DNA of 64,000 nt from Arthrobacter sp. 35W (GTDB taxonomy: Bacteria; Actinomycetota; Actinomycetes; Actinomycetales; Micrococcaceae): NCBI RefSeq assembly GCF_000482545.1, contig NZ_KI519454.1, positions 1,426,001-1,490,000 on the forward strand, in the 5' to 3' direction. The notes beneath the pieces are model-generated. The model made no database searches. It was not told the origin of the DNA and was given only the letters and a program-made list of their open reading frames with translations. This document shows, one piece after another, positions 35,476-42,963 of the stretch. The translations under genes and the position numbers were made by a program. How positions within the stretch are numbered: the stretch's first letter is position 1; each line of letters opens with the position of its first letter.

Positions 35476-36080
35476 GCGAAACCATCCTGACCTACCCCGG
35501 CCACGACCACCCCGCCGTCTTCACCCAGGCGGAACTGGACTGGCACCCCTGGCTGGCCCCACCCACAGAGGAAGACCTCACCGAACGGCAGCACGCCGGC
35601 CTCGTCGACAAGGGACGGGCAAAGAGCCCCTACTTCCGCCTGCTCGCCCGCGACCCAGACATCCTCGCCGCACGCACACGCACCGACAAGGACATCTTCT
35701 ACAACGCCAAGGACGGCCTGCCCCGCGCCGAACGCGAGCTCGCCGCCGCGGCCACCTCCCGCATCAACGGCTGCATCTTCTGCGCCTCCGTCCACGCCCG
35801 CTTCGCCACCCACTACTCCGGCCGCGGCGAAGACATCGACACCCTCCTCGCCAAAGGAGCACAGGCGGACCTCGGCGGACGCTGGAACGCCATCGTCGAC
35901 GCCTCAGCAGCGCTCGCAGCTACGCCGTCCCAGTTCTCCGCTGCCCATGTTGGGGCGCTGCGGGCGGAGGGGCTCGACGACGACGCCGTCTCGGACGTCA
36001 TCCACGGCGCGGCCTTCTTCAATTGGGCCAACCGGCTGATGCTCTCGCTGGGGGAGCCGGAACTGCCGTCCGCCGCCTAG
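35472..36080 (+). CDS. Alkylhydroperoxidase AhpD-fold protein with CxxC (Avi_7169-like)
   Basis: This 202-residue AhpD-fold protein carries the redox motif Cys101-x-x-Cys104 with His108 (GCIFCASVH), preceded by the conserved helix LPRAERELAAAATSRIN. AhpD-type enzymes reduce peroxides or act as disulfide relays. After a flavin monooxygenase it may remove a hydroperoxide or H2O2 by-product, or act on a thiol intermediate. It overlaps its Cys-less paralogue by ATGA. A 17-bp terminator closes the operon. Confidence 0.87.
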   Translation: MSETILTYPGHDHPAVFTQAELDWHPWLAPPTEEDLTERQHAGLVDKGRAKSPYFRLLARDPDILAARTRTDKDIFYNAKDGLPRAERELAAAATSRINGCIFCASVHARFATHYSGRGEDIDTLLAKGAQADLGGRWNAIVDASAALAATPSQFSAAHVGALRAEGLDDDAVSDVIHGAAFFNWANRLMLSLGEPELPSAA

Positions 36081-36084
36081 GCAC

Positions 36085-36131
36085 GGATGCCCGCGGGGCC
36101 GGCCGGTGTGGCAGGCCCCGCGGGCATCCGT
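36085..36131. terminator. 17-bp perfect terminator closing the LLM/CMD operon
   Basis: Arms 36085-36101 and 36115-36131 pair perfectly (CGGATGCCCGCGGGGCC in the left arm) around a 13-nt loop, followed by TCTGTTCC. It lies between the AhpD-fold gene and the convergent EamA gene ending at 36141, and can serve both. Confidence 0.8.
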
Positions 36132-36140
36132 CTGTTCCTC

Positions 36141-37049
36141 CTACGCGAGCCCCTCGTCGGCCCTGCGCAGCGGGACGTCGTGGGCCTTTGCGGCTCCGGA
36201 TTTCTGGGGCCGGGCCCCGCTGCGGGCGGCGCCGATGCCGGCCGCGACAACGAGCAGGATTCCTGCCACCGCACTGAAGCGGGGGACCTGGCCCAGAACC
36301 AAAAGACCAATGACGACGGCGATGGCCGGTTCCAGGCTCATCAGGGTTCCGAAGGCAGCCGCTGTCAGCCGGCGCAGCGCCAGCATTTCGAGGCTGAAGG
36401 GAACCACCGGCAGCAGCAGCGCCAGGCCGATGCCGGCCAGGAGCAGCTGCCAGTCGATGTGGGCGATGACGGCGGGCCCGGCCGCGAACGTGGCGACGAC
36501 GGCGGCGACGGGAATCGAGACAGCCAGGGCCTGAAGGCCGGCCAGCTGGTCGCCGGCGCGCTGGGTCAGCAGGATGTAGCCCGCCCAGCAGGCCCCGGCG
36601 CCCAGCGCCATGAGCACCCCCAGGGGATCGGCCGCGCCATGCCAGGGCTCGGTGAGCAGCAGCACGCCCGCCGCGGCGGCGAAGGCCCACAACCGGGTCC
36701 GTCCCCGGCCGCGGACCACGGCCACCGTCAGCGGACCGAGGAATTCCAGGGCGCTGGCGGTTCCCAGGGGGATCCGCATGGACGAGGCCATGAAGAGCAG
36801 CGTCATGCCGCCGGTGGCGATCCCCAGCAGTACGCAGGTCACCAGGGCGGACCGGGTGAACTTGGTCCGCCAGGGGCGGGCAATGGCCACCAGGATGATG
36901 GCGGCCCACGCCAGACGGAGCCAGGCAGACCCCGCGGGGCCGATGGTCCCGGCCAGCCCCACGGACGCCGCCAGACCCACCTGGACGCACAGCATCGACG
37001 TAAGGGCCATGAAGGTGCCGGCGCGGGCGGGGTGGAGGGCTGAAGTCAT
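36141..37049 (-). CDS. EamA/RhtA-type DMT exporter
   Basis: This 302-residue protein has ten hydrophobic segments in two EamA repeats; repeat 2 carries VPFSLEMLALRRLTAAAFGTLMSLEPA and VIGLLVLGQ, diagnostic of RhtA-like inner-membrane threonine/homoserine exporters. The C-terminus is basic. It is divergent from a LysR regulator 75 bases away, which probably controls it. It likely exports an amino acid or metabolite; the identity is not readable. Confidence 0.87.
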   Translation of the reverse strand: MTSALHPARAGTFMALTSMLCVQVGLAASVGLAGTIGPAGSAWLRLAWAAIILVAIARPWRTKFTRSALVTCVLLGIATGGMTLLFMASSMRIPLGTASALEFLGPLTVAVVRGRGRTRLWAFAAAAGVLLLTEPWHGAADPLGVLMALGAGACWAGYILLTQRAGDQLAGLQALAVSIPVAAVVATFAAGPAVIAHIDWQLLLAGIGLALLLPVVPFSLEMLALRRLTAAAFGTLMSLEPAIAVVIGLLVLGQVPRFSAVAGILLVVAAGIGAARSGARPQKSGAAKAHDVPLRRADEGLA

Positions 37050-37076
37050 AGTGCCAGTAGACAGGATCGGCGCTGT

Positions 37077-37090
37077 TCACGTCCACGTGA
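37077..37090. promoter_or_regulatory. Inverted repeat between EamA exporter and LysR genes
   Basis: TCACGT-CC-ACGTGA is a perfect 6-2-6 inverted repeat in the 75-base divergent intergenic region. It could be a LysR or other regulator site overlapping the exporter promoter. It does not match the classic T-N11-A box closely. Confidence 0.4.
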
Positions 37091-37124
37091 CAATCCACAA
37101 CAATTCGTTTAGGAATCCTGCACA

Positions 37125-38045
37125 ATGGACTCCATGGAAACCCGAAGACTGGAGCTGCTGCTCGAGCTGTCCCGCGTTGGCTCGATGCGCGGTGCCGCCG
37201 AGGTGCTGGGCACCACCACCTCCACTGTGTCCCAGCAGATTGCCATGCTCACCCGGGAGATCGGCACACCGGTGGTGGAACCGGCCGGCAGGGGTGTTCG
37301 GCTGACACCCGCCGGACGCCGTCTGGCGGAGCATGCGCGGACCATCCTCGCGGCCGTCGAGGCCGCCCGTGCGGATCTGGACCCCGACGGCGAACCCGCC
37401 GGCACCGTCCGCGTGGCCGGCTTCGCCACGGCGATCCGGCGCAATCTGATGCCCATCGTGGCCGAGCTCGCCACCAGCCATCCCGAGGTGCAGGTCGTCG
37501 TCAATGAGCACGAGCCGGCCGAAGCCCTGGCCCAGTTGGCCGATGGCAGGATCGACCTCGCCCTGACTTACGACTACAACCTGGCACCCGCAGCATCTGA
37601 CGCGGGTCTGGACTCCCTGCCGCTGTGGTCGACGCCGTGGAGCGTGGCGGTGCCGTCACATCAGGACGGCATTGCCCGCGGGGACGCCCTGACGGTGTTT
37701 AACGGCTTTCGCGGCCACGACTGGATTGGCAATTCCCGCAACCGCGCTGACGAGGATGTTCTGCGCGTCATTGGGTCCATGGCCGGCTATGAGCCGCACG
37801 TTCGACACCAGGCCGACAGCCTCGACCTCGTCGAGGACCTGATCCTCGCCGGAATGGGCATCGGCCTGCTCCCGGCGGACAGGCCAACCCAGCCCGGCAT
37901 CACCCTGGTGCCCCTGACGAAGCCCGATGTACGGCTGCGGGCCTATGCCTGCACCCGCCGCGGCCGCGGCACCTGGCCCCCGCTGCAGCTGGTGCTGGAC
38001 CGGCTCGCTGCCGGGAGCGGACGCTCTCCCTACCCTCCGGTCTGA
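37125..38045 (+). CDS. LysR-family transcriptional regulator
   Basis: This 306-residue regulator has an N-terminal winged HTH (LELLLELSRVGSMRGAAEVLGTTTSTVSQQIAMLTREIG) and a periplasmic-binding-like effector domain starting around residue 90 (GTVRVAGFATAIRRNLMPIV). ATG 37125 follows AGGA; ATG 37134 is a close alternative. It is divergent from the EamA exporter and likely activates it in response to a co-inducer, perhaps an amino acid. The gene ends 22 bases before the convergent rhodanese gene. Confidence 0.88.
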   Translation: MDSMETRRLELLLELSRVGSMRGAAEVLGTTTSTVSQQIAMLTREIGTPVVEPAGRGVRLTPAGRRLAEHARTILAAVEAARADLDPDGEPAGTVRVAGFATAIRRNLMPIVAELATSHPEVQVVVNEHEPAEALAQLADGRIDLALTYDYNLAPAASDAGLDSLPLWSTPWSVAVPSHQDGIARGDALTVFNGFRGHDWIGNSRNRADEDVLRVIGSMAGYEPHVRHQADSLDLVEDLILAGMGIGLLPADRPTQPGITLVPLTKPDVRLRAYACTRRGRGTWPPLQLVLDRLAAGSGRSPYPPV

Positions 38046-38067
38046 GCCTTACACTCCACCTGCCTGT

Positions 38068-38946
38068 TCAGTCTGCCCGCACCGCGGACCAGGCGGAGAA
38101 CGATCCCACATAGAGCGCGGATTCGATGCCCAGTGTGGCCAACGTGAGCACCTTGTGGGCGGCCAGCACCCCGGCGCCGCAGTACGCACCCACCGCTGCG
38201 GAACCATCGATCCCGGCCGCCGCCGCCCGCGCCCGGAGCGTAGGTTCCGGCAGCAGCAGCCCCTGGTCGCCGACGTCGGCGCTGCTGGGCAGGTTCAGTG
38301 CGCCGGGGATGTGGGCCGCCGGCCCCGCACCGAAGTGCGGCTCCTCCCGGGCGTCGAGCAGGATGCCGGCATCAGGCAGCGCGCCGGCCTGTGCGGTGGT
38401 GATGGTGGGCAGCTGCCCCGGCACCACTACGACGCTGCCCCGCGGGGAAGTGGGCGTCGGCTCCACGGTGGTGGGCAGGCCCTGGCGCACCCAGTGGGCG
38501 TAGCCGCCGTCGAGCACACGGACGCTGGCGACGCCGGCCCAGCGGAGCACCCACCAGCCGCGGGCCGCGGAGAGGCCGTTCCTGTTGTCGTAGACCACGA
38601 CTGTGGAATCATCGTCCACGCCCAGAGCGCGCAACGAGGACTGCAGTGCGGCCGGAGCCGGCAGCGGCAGGGCGCCGTCGGCGGCCGGACGGTTGGCGCC
38701 CGGACCGGCGTCTGCCAACACCGAGGGCAGATGGACGTAGTGCGCGCCGGGGAGGTGCCCGGCGTCGAACTCCTGCCGCGGATCCGCCAACTGCGGGTGG
38801 AAGCGGATGTCGAGCACCAGCGGCGGGGCATCGCCGGTGAGCAGCCGGGCCAGTTCACCCGAGCCGATGATGTGCTGCCGGCGCAGCGAAGCGTCCGCAG
38901 GCGAGTTGCCTGCGGTGTCTGCCGGCCGGGCCTGGGCGGCCGTCAC
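38068..38946 (-). CDS. Two-domain sulfurtransferase (rhodanese / 3-mercaptopyruvate type)
   Basis: This 292-residue protein has two rhodanese modules. The first (VLDIRFHPQ, AHYVHLPSVLAD) lacks the active Cys; the second has the loop AYCGAGVLAAHKV with Cys near residue 256. Domain-end signatures such as DGGYAHWVRQGLP and FSAWSAVRAD fit the family. It transfers sulfane sulfur from thiosulfate or mercaptopyruvate to cyanide or thiols. The loop CGAGVLA is unlike the CRKGVTA of thiosulfate enzymes and closer to mercaptopyruvate types. Its start overlaps the monooxygenase stop (ATGA), which ties it to sulfur released by that enzyme. Confidence 0.88.
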   Translation of the reverse strand: MTAAQARPADTAGNSPADASLRRQHIIGSGELARLLTGDAPPLVLDIRFHPQLADPRQEFDAGHLPGAHYVHLPSVLADAGPGANRPAADGALPLPAPAALQSSLRALGVDDDSTVVVYDNRNGLSAARGWWVLRWAGVASVRVLDGGYAHWVRQGLPTTVEPTPTSPRGSVVVVPGQLPTITTAQAGALPDAGILLDAREEPHFGAGPAAHIPGALNLPSSADVGDQGLLLPEPTLRARAAAAGIDGSAAVGAYCGAGVLAAHKVLTLATLGIESALYVGSFSAWSAVRAD

Positions 38947-40358
38947 AGCGCCGCCACCCGTGCCTCGAACAGGTTCTCCGGCACGGGGAGCCGCAGGTGA
39001 TCCCGCAGCGTGGTTCCCGTGTAGTACGGGCGGAACAGGCCGCGCGCCTTGAGCAGCGGGACCACGCCGCGGGTGAAGCGTTCAAACTGCTCGCCCAGAT
39101 AGGGGGTGAGGATGTTGAAGCCGTCCACACCGCCGAGCTGGTGCCAGTTTTGGAGGTGGTTGGCCACGGTTTCAACGGTGCCCACGACGACGGCGTAGGG
39201 CACCAGATGGTTGACCAGCAGATCCCGCCACCGCACGGGGCGGCTCCCGCCGGGCGTCCGGCCCGAACGCTGCGCCGCCAGGTCCACCAGCCGCGCCCCG
39301 GCGTCGTTGAACCGGGCGGCAACCTCCGGGTCCACGTCGTCGTCCAGCCCGAACCGGCCCACCGGAAGGCCGACGACGTCCTCCAGCGCCGCCAGGGAGC
39401 GCCTAGCTGAGTCAAAGCCCTCGCGGCCGTCGGAGGGGCCGGGGGAGACAGACACCAGGGACAGCAGGGTGTCATGGATACTCCAGGCGTCCTCGAGGGT
39501 GTCACCGAGAATGGGCAGGACGGGCGTGACGATCCGCAAGGGTCCGCGGCCCTGTGCCGCCGCCCCCACCCGCAGGGCGTCTGTTGCCTGCCGGGCGGAG
39601 GCCAGCGGGCCCAGCCCCACCAGCGCGACATCGGCCCGGGACTGGACCAGTGCACGGGACCGCTCGGAGGTGCCGGCGTGCACCACCGGAACATGCCCCT
39701 GGAGCGGGCGCAGGACGTTCAGCGGGCCGGCCACGGGATGGTGGCGGCCTACAAAGTCCGCCTGGTGGAGCCGGGCAGGGTCGAGGTAGACCCCGCTGGC
39801 CTGGTCCGCCACGAGGGCGCCCTCACCCCAGCTGTCCCAGAGCAGCCGCAGGGCATCGATGAGCTCCTCGGCGGAGTCATAGCGCTGTTCATTGCCCCAA
39901 TGCGCCTCACGGCCGTGGTTGGCGGCGGCCCGCGGCTCCGCACCCGTGACGATGTTCAGGCCCAGCCGGCCACCGCTCAGCCTGTCCACCGAGGCACTGA
40001 TCCGCGCCAACGTGTACGCATCGGAGTAGGTGGCGTTCACTGTGGCAATGAGGCCGATGCGGGAGGTGACGCCGGCCAGAAAGGCCACGGCGCTCAGCGG
40101 TTCGATCCGCGCGGCCAGATAGGGATCCCGGAACTCCAGATCGGGCCCCGTGGCCAGCCAGTCGCCGAAGAAGATGTAGTCCAGGCCGGCGCGTTCGGCC
40201 TCAAGCGCCGTGGCCTTGATGACCTCCGTGTCATCGCGCGGGTCGTGGTGGGCGCCGGGATAGCGCCAGCCCGAGGGGTAGGCGCCCACCGCCCGGAACA
40301 TCGCCCCGAGCACCATGGTGCCGGAGGTCTGCGTTGTCGAAGCATCGTGGATGGTCAT
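38943..40358 (-). CDS. NtaA/SnaA/DszA-type FMN-dependent monooxygenase
   Basis: This 471-residue flavin monooxygenase has the features of the NtaA/DszA/SnaA branch: TVNATYSDAYTLARISASVDRLSGGRLGLNIVTG, HWGNEQRYDSAEELIDALRLLWDSW, HVPVVHAGTSERSR and GTVETVANHLQNW. Members use FMNH2 to oxidise nitrilotriacetate, dibenzothiophene sulfone, methyl-sulfur compounds and others. Operon coupling (ATGA) to a rhodanese argues for a sulfur substrate. ATG 40358 was chosen with GGCGGA upstream; an in-frame GTG at 40445 would add 29 unconserved-looking residues. No flavin reductase is nearby. Confidence 0.87.
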   Translation of the reverse strand: MTIHDASTTQTSGTMVLGAMFRAVGAYPSGWRYPGAHHDPRDDTEVIKATALEAERAGLDYIFFGDWLATGPDLEFRDPYLAARIEPLSAVAFLAGVTSRIGLIATVNATYSDAYTLARISASVDRLSGGRLGLNIVTGAEPRAAANHGREAHWGNEQRYDSAEELIDALRLLWDSWGEGALVADQASGVYLDPARLHQADFVGRHHPVAGPLNVLRPLQGHVPVVHAGTSERSRALVQSRADVALVGLGPLASARQATDALRVGAAAQGRGPLRIVTPVLPILGDTLEDAWSIHDTLLSLVSVSPGPSDGREGFDSARRSLAALEDVVGLPVGRFGLDDDVDPEVAARFNDAGARLVDLAAQRSGRTPGGSRPVRWRDLLVNHLVPYAVVVGTVETVANHLQNWHQLGGVDGFNILTPYLGEQFERFTRGVVPLLKARGLFRPYYTGTTLRDHLRLPVPENLFEARVAAL

Positions 40359-40441
40359 GGTGTCCGCCGTGCGGAAGTGCTGGTCATGGTGCGAATCTAG
40401 GGGAGCCCGGGCGCCTTGTTCGAACCGGCCGTAGCGTGCTG

Positions 40442-40475
40442 TCACCGGGCTTCACCCGGCTTCACTGGACTTCAC
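40442..40475. repeat. Four TCAC repeats in exact 10-bp phase
   Basis: TCAC starts at 40442, 40452, 40462 and 40472; the last three sit in the decamer GGCTTCACCC-like unit (TTCAC at 40451, 40461, 40471). The array lies 84-117 bases upstream of the monooxygenase start and 23 bases beyond the DUF1275 stop. Helical phasing suggests cooperative protein binding on one DNA face, or a local slippage repeat. Confidence 0.55.
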
Positions 40476-40497
40476 CCGGCGCAACACGGGCCGCCGT

Positions 40498-41247
40498 TCA
40501 GCGGCTGTGCCGCGTCCTGTGTCCCAGCACGGCGACGGCGGCTGTCAGCGCGGCGCCCAGCGCGATGGCGATGCTCATATGCGCCTGCATCAGCAGCGCA
40601 CCGGCAGCTGCTCCGGCAAGGATGGCCGCTATGGCACCCGCCCGGCGGTTCCACAGCCGGTGGAAGAACCGGCCCTCGCCTGCCCCCAGAAAGGATTCCC
40701 CAGCGAGCGAGGTCAATGTGGACGTGACCACCACGGTGGTCATGTCCTTGACCCCCACCTTGCGGGCGATGCAGGCCTGGGAGCCCATCTGGGCGGCGAT
40801 GAGGGCGGCCAGGGCCACAGCAAACGGCCCCTTGGGATGTCCTCCCGCCAGCGGCACGGCGGCGGCGATGCCGGCCAGGACGACGGCGCCGGCGGCCAGC
40901 AGCGCCGTCGTCCGCCGGGACCAGCCGTCCGGGGTGCCGCGCAGCAGCAGGCCGGCCAGCAGCGCGCCGCCGGCGAAGGCGAACAGGGCCAGCAGCGGAC
41001 CTGCCACGGGCAGCCCGGTGCCACCCACCAGGCCCATGGCCAGGATGACGATGTTGCCCGTCATGTTCCCCGTGAAGACCTTGTCCAGGCCCAGGTAGCC
41101 GACGGCGTCCACCACTCCCGTGACAAAGGTCAGGGCCATCATGAGCCACAGCTGGAGGCTGGCGGCGTCGGGACTGAAGCGCCGGGCCCGCCCAGAGGAC
41201 GGTTGAGCGGACGGCCCAACGGGGCCCTTCACGGTGTTGGTGGACAT
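40498..41247 (-). CDS. DUF1275 (YoaK-type) membrane protein
   Basis: This 249-residue membrane protein has six or seven helices and the DUF1275 blocks TFVTGVVDAVGYLGLDKVFTGNMTGNIVILAMGL and AAQMGSQACIARKVGVKDMTTVVVTSTLTSLA. The family has no assigned substrate. It lies 34 bases downstream of the SDR gene on the same strand, so it may be the last gene of the leftward catabolic run or an unrelated passenger. ATG 41247 is preceded by a G-rich stretch. Confidence 0.83.
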   Translation of the reverse strand: MSTNTVKGPVGPSAQPSSGRARRFSPDAASLQLWLMMALTFVTGVVDAVGYLGLDKVFTGNMTGNIVILAMGLVGGTGLPVAGPLLALFAFAGGALLAGLLLRGTPDGWSRRTTALLAAGAVVLAGIAAAVPLAGGHPKGPFAVALAALIAAQMGSQACIARKVGVKDMTTVVVTSTLTSLAGESFLGAGEGRFFHRLWNRRAGAIAAILAGAAAGALLMQAHMSIAIALGAALTAAVAVLGHRTRHSR

Positions 41248-41281
41248 GGCGTGCCCCCCCCTTCTGCGGCCTTTGGCCGGC

Positions 41282-42115
41282 TCAACCCACCTGCCAGCCG
41301 CCGTCGAGAATGATGTGCTGGCCGGTGACATAGGAGCTCTGGTCGCTGGAGAGGTAGACGAACGCCTTGGCGACGTCGTCCACGGTGCCCAGGCTTCCCG
41401 AGGGGATGCGGGCGGTGAAGGCATCCTCCTCCTCGCCGACGCTGCGCCCGCTGGCGGCGGCCCGGTCCGCCAGCAGGCTCTCGATCATCGCGGTGCGGAT
41501 CTGTCCCGGCGCGACGGCGTTGACCCGGATGCCATGTTCGGCCAGCTCCGCGGCCAGGCTCTGGGACAGGCCGATGATGCCGAACTTGGAGGCCGAATAG
41601 GCGGCATTGGTCCGCCCGCCCCGAACGCCGAACAGCGAAGAGGAGAAGACGATGGTGCCCTGGGCGCCGGAGTCCACCAGCCGCCGTCCAAAGGTGGCGG
41701 CGGTGTTGAACGCGCCGGACAGGTTCACGGAGATGACCGCATTCCATTCCGCAGCCGCCAGTTCCAGGGCGGGTTTGAGGACGAGGATGCCGGCATTGGC
41801 CACAATGGCATCGCAGACACCGAATGCGGCCCCCACCTCATCCGCCGCCCGTTCAACATCCGCGGGATCGGCCACGTTCATGGCGATGCCCAGGGTGCCG
41901 ACGCCGTGCTCCGCGGCAATGTCCCCCGCCAGCCTCTGGGAGGCCGCCAGGTCCAGATCAGCAACCACCACGCGGGCCCCCTCCGCGGCGAAGCGGTGGG
42001 CGATGGCGGCACCGATGGCACCCACGGCCCCGGTGACCAGCGCCGTCCGCCCGGCGAGGACGCCGGCCGGCGCGCCAGCCTGCACGCTTGGGCGGCCCAC
42101 GGGTGCCGGCGTCAT
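41282..42115 (-). CDS. Short-chain dehydrogenase/reductase (classical SDR)
   Basis: This 277-residue classical SDR has TGAVGAIGAAIA (glycine motif; the Rossmann Gly pattern is TGxxxxIG), VANAG, the catalytic Ser in FSSSLFG, YSASK with Tyr and Lys, and the family C-terminus GQHIILDGGW. Asp in VADLDLA suggests NAD(H) preference. It likely oxidises or reduces a secondary alcohol in the pathway. It overlaps the lactonase gene by ATGA. Substrate unknown. Confidence 0.9.
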   Translation of the reverse strand: MTPAPVGRPSVQAGAPAGVLAGRTALVTGAVGAIGAAIAHRFAAEGARVVVADLDLAASQRLAGDIAAEHGVGTLGIAMNVADPADVERAADEVGAAFGVCDAIVANAGILVLKPALELAAAEWNAVISVNLSGAFNTAATFGRRLVDSGAQGTIVFSSSLFGVRGGRTNAAYSASKFGIIGLSQSLAAELAEHGIRVNAVAPGQIRTAMIESLLADRAAASGRSVGEEEDAFTARIPSGSLGTVDDVAKAFVYLSSDQSSYVTGQHIILDGGWQVG

Positions 42116-42963
42116 CGGTGGCCCCCGCGGGGATGGCGGGCGGTGTTGGCGATGACCTGGTCGTGGCCGGGGACCAGCCGTACACCCCCGGCCGCCAGCG
42201 ACACCAGGCGGTCCAGCGAGGATGACGCAGCGGCGGCATCCTCATCGGTGCCGCCGGCCCAGGACCCGCAGGGCACATGGTCAAGGAAGTTCTGCGCCAG
42301 GTCCGTCGCATCGGCAGTGAACAGCCAGCTGCCGGAATCCTCCAGATCAACCCGGAAGGACATGTGGCCCGGAGTGTGGCCGGGCGTGGCCACCGCGTGG
42401 ACGCCCGGCGCCAGCTCCGCATCGCCGTCGAGCTCGCGCCAGACGGTCCCCGGCTCCGTCCAATCGGGTTCGAAGAACCCCTCGGCCACCCCCACGGCGC
42501 CGCTGCGGGCGAAGGCCAGCTCCCGGCGCTGGATGGCGACGGGCACCCCCGCCCGGGCCAAGGTGGGGATGCCGCCGGAATGGTCGATGTGCAGGTGGCT
42601 GACGGCGGCCAGGTGCAGATCCTCCGGTGCGAGGCCGTGCTCCGCCAGCGCCGTCGCCACGGGATCGCCGTCGAGGATCCAATTCCAGCCGGCCGCATCG
42701 GGGGGACGCGGCGCCAGCCGCCATTCGTGGTCCAGATTCGGTGCATCCCGGCCGGCGAGTTCATAGGCGGCCGTCGCTTCCGCGTCCTCGTGGGCGGCGC
42801 GGGACATCCCCGTGTCCAGCAGGACCCAGCCGGCGCTGGTCTCCACCAGGGCCCCCGTGAGGGGTTCCCAGTAGAGCTCCGGCGGGCCGCCGGCCAGGGA
42901 CAGTGCCTTGGGCACGCGCTCGGCGCCGAACTGGAGCAGGAAGAGCCGCTTCGCGGTGCTCAC
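42112..42963 (-). CDS. Metallo-beta-lactamase-fold hydrolase, N-acyl-homoserine-lactonase-like
   Basis: This 283-residue MBL protein has the dinuclear zinc motif HLHIDH (His123, His125, Asp127, His128), PGHTPGH, a bridging Asp in TADATD and the final PGHD. The N-terminal part (FLLQFGAERVPKAL, VETSAGWVLLDTGM) resembles the AHL-lactonase/AttM group. It probably opens a lactone or hydrolyses a thioester-like intermediate. In this operon a metabolic lactone seems more likely than quorum quenching, though both fit. It overlaps both neighbours by 4 bases. Confidence 0.85.
   Translation of the reverse strand: MSTAKRLFLLQFGAERVPKALSLAGGPPELYWEPLTGALVETSAGWVLLDTGMSRAAHEDAEATAAYELAGRDAPNLDHEWRLAPRPPDAAGWNWILDGDPVATALAEHGLAPEDLHLAAVSHLHIDHSGGIPTLARAGVPVAIQRRELAFARSGAVGVAEGFFEPDWTEPGTVWRELDGDAELAPGVHAVATPGHTPGHMSFRVDLEDSGSWLFTADATDLAQNFLDHVPCGSWAGGTDEDAAAASSSLDRLVSLAAGGVRLVPGHDQVIANTARHPRGGHR

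Noticed and set aside
42112-42963. Dedicated quorum-quenching lactonase
   Set aside because: It overlaps a permease and an SDR gene in a metabolic operon, so a pathway lactone is the simpler substrate; quenching activity cannot be excluded.
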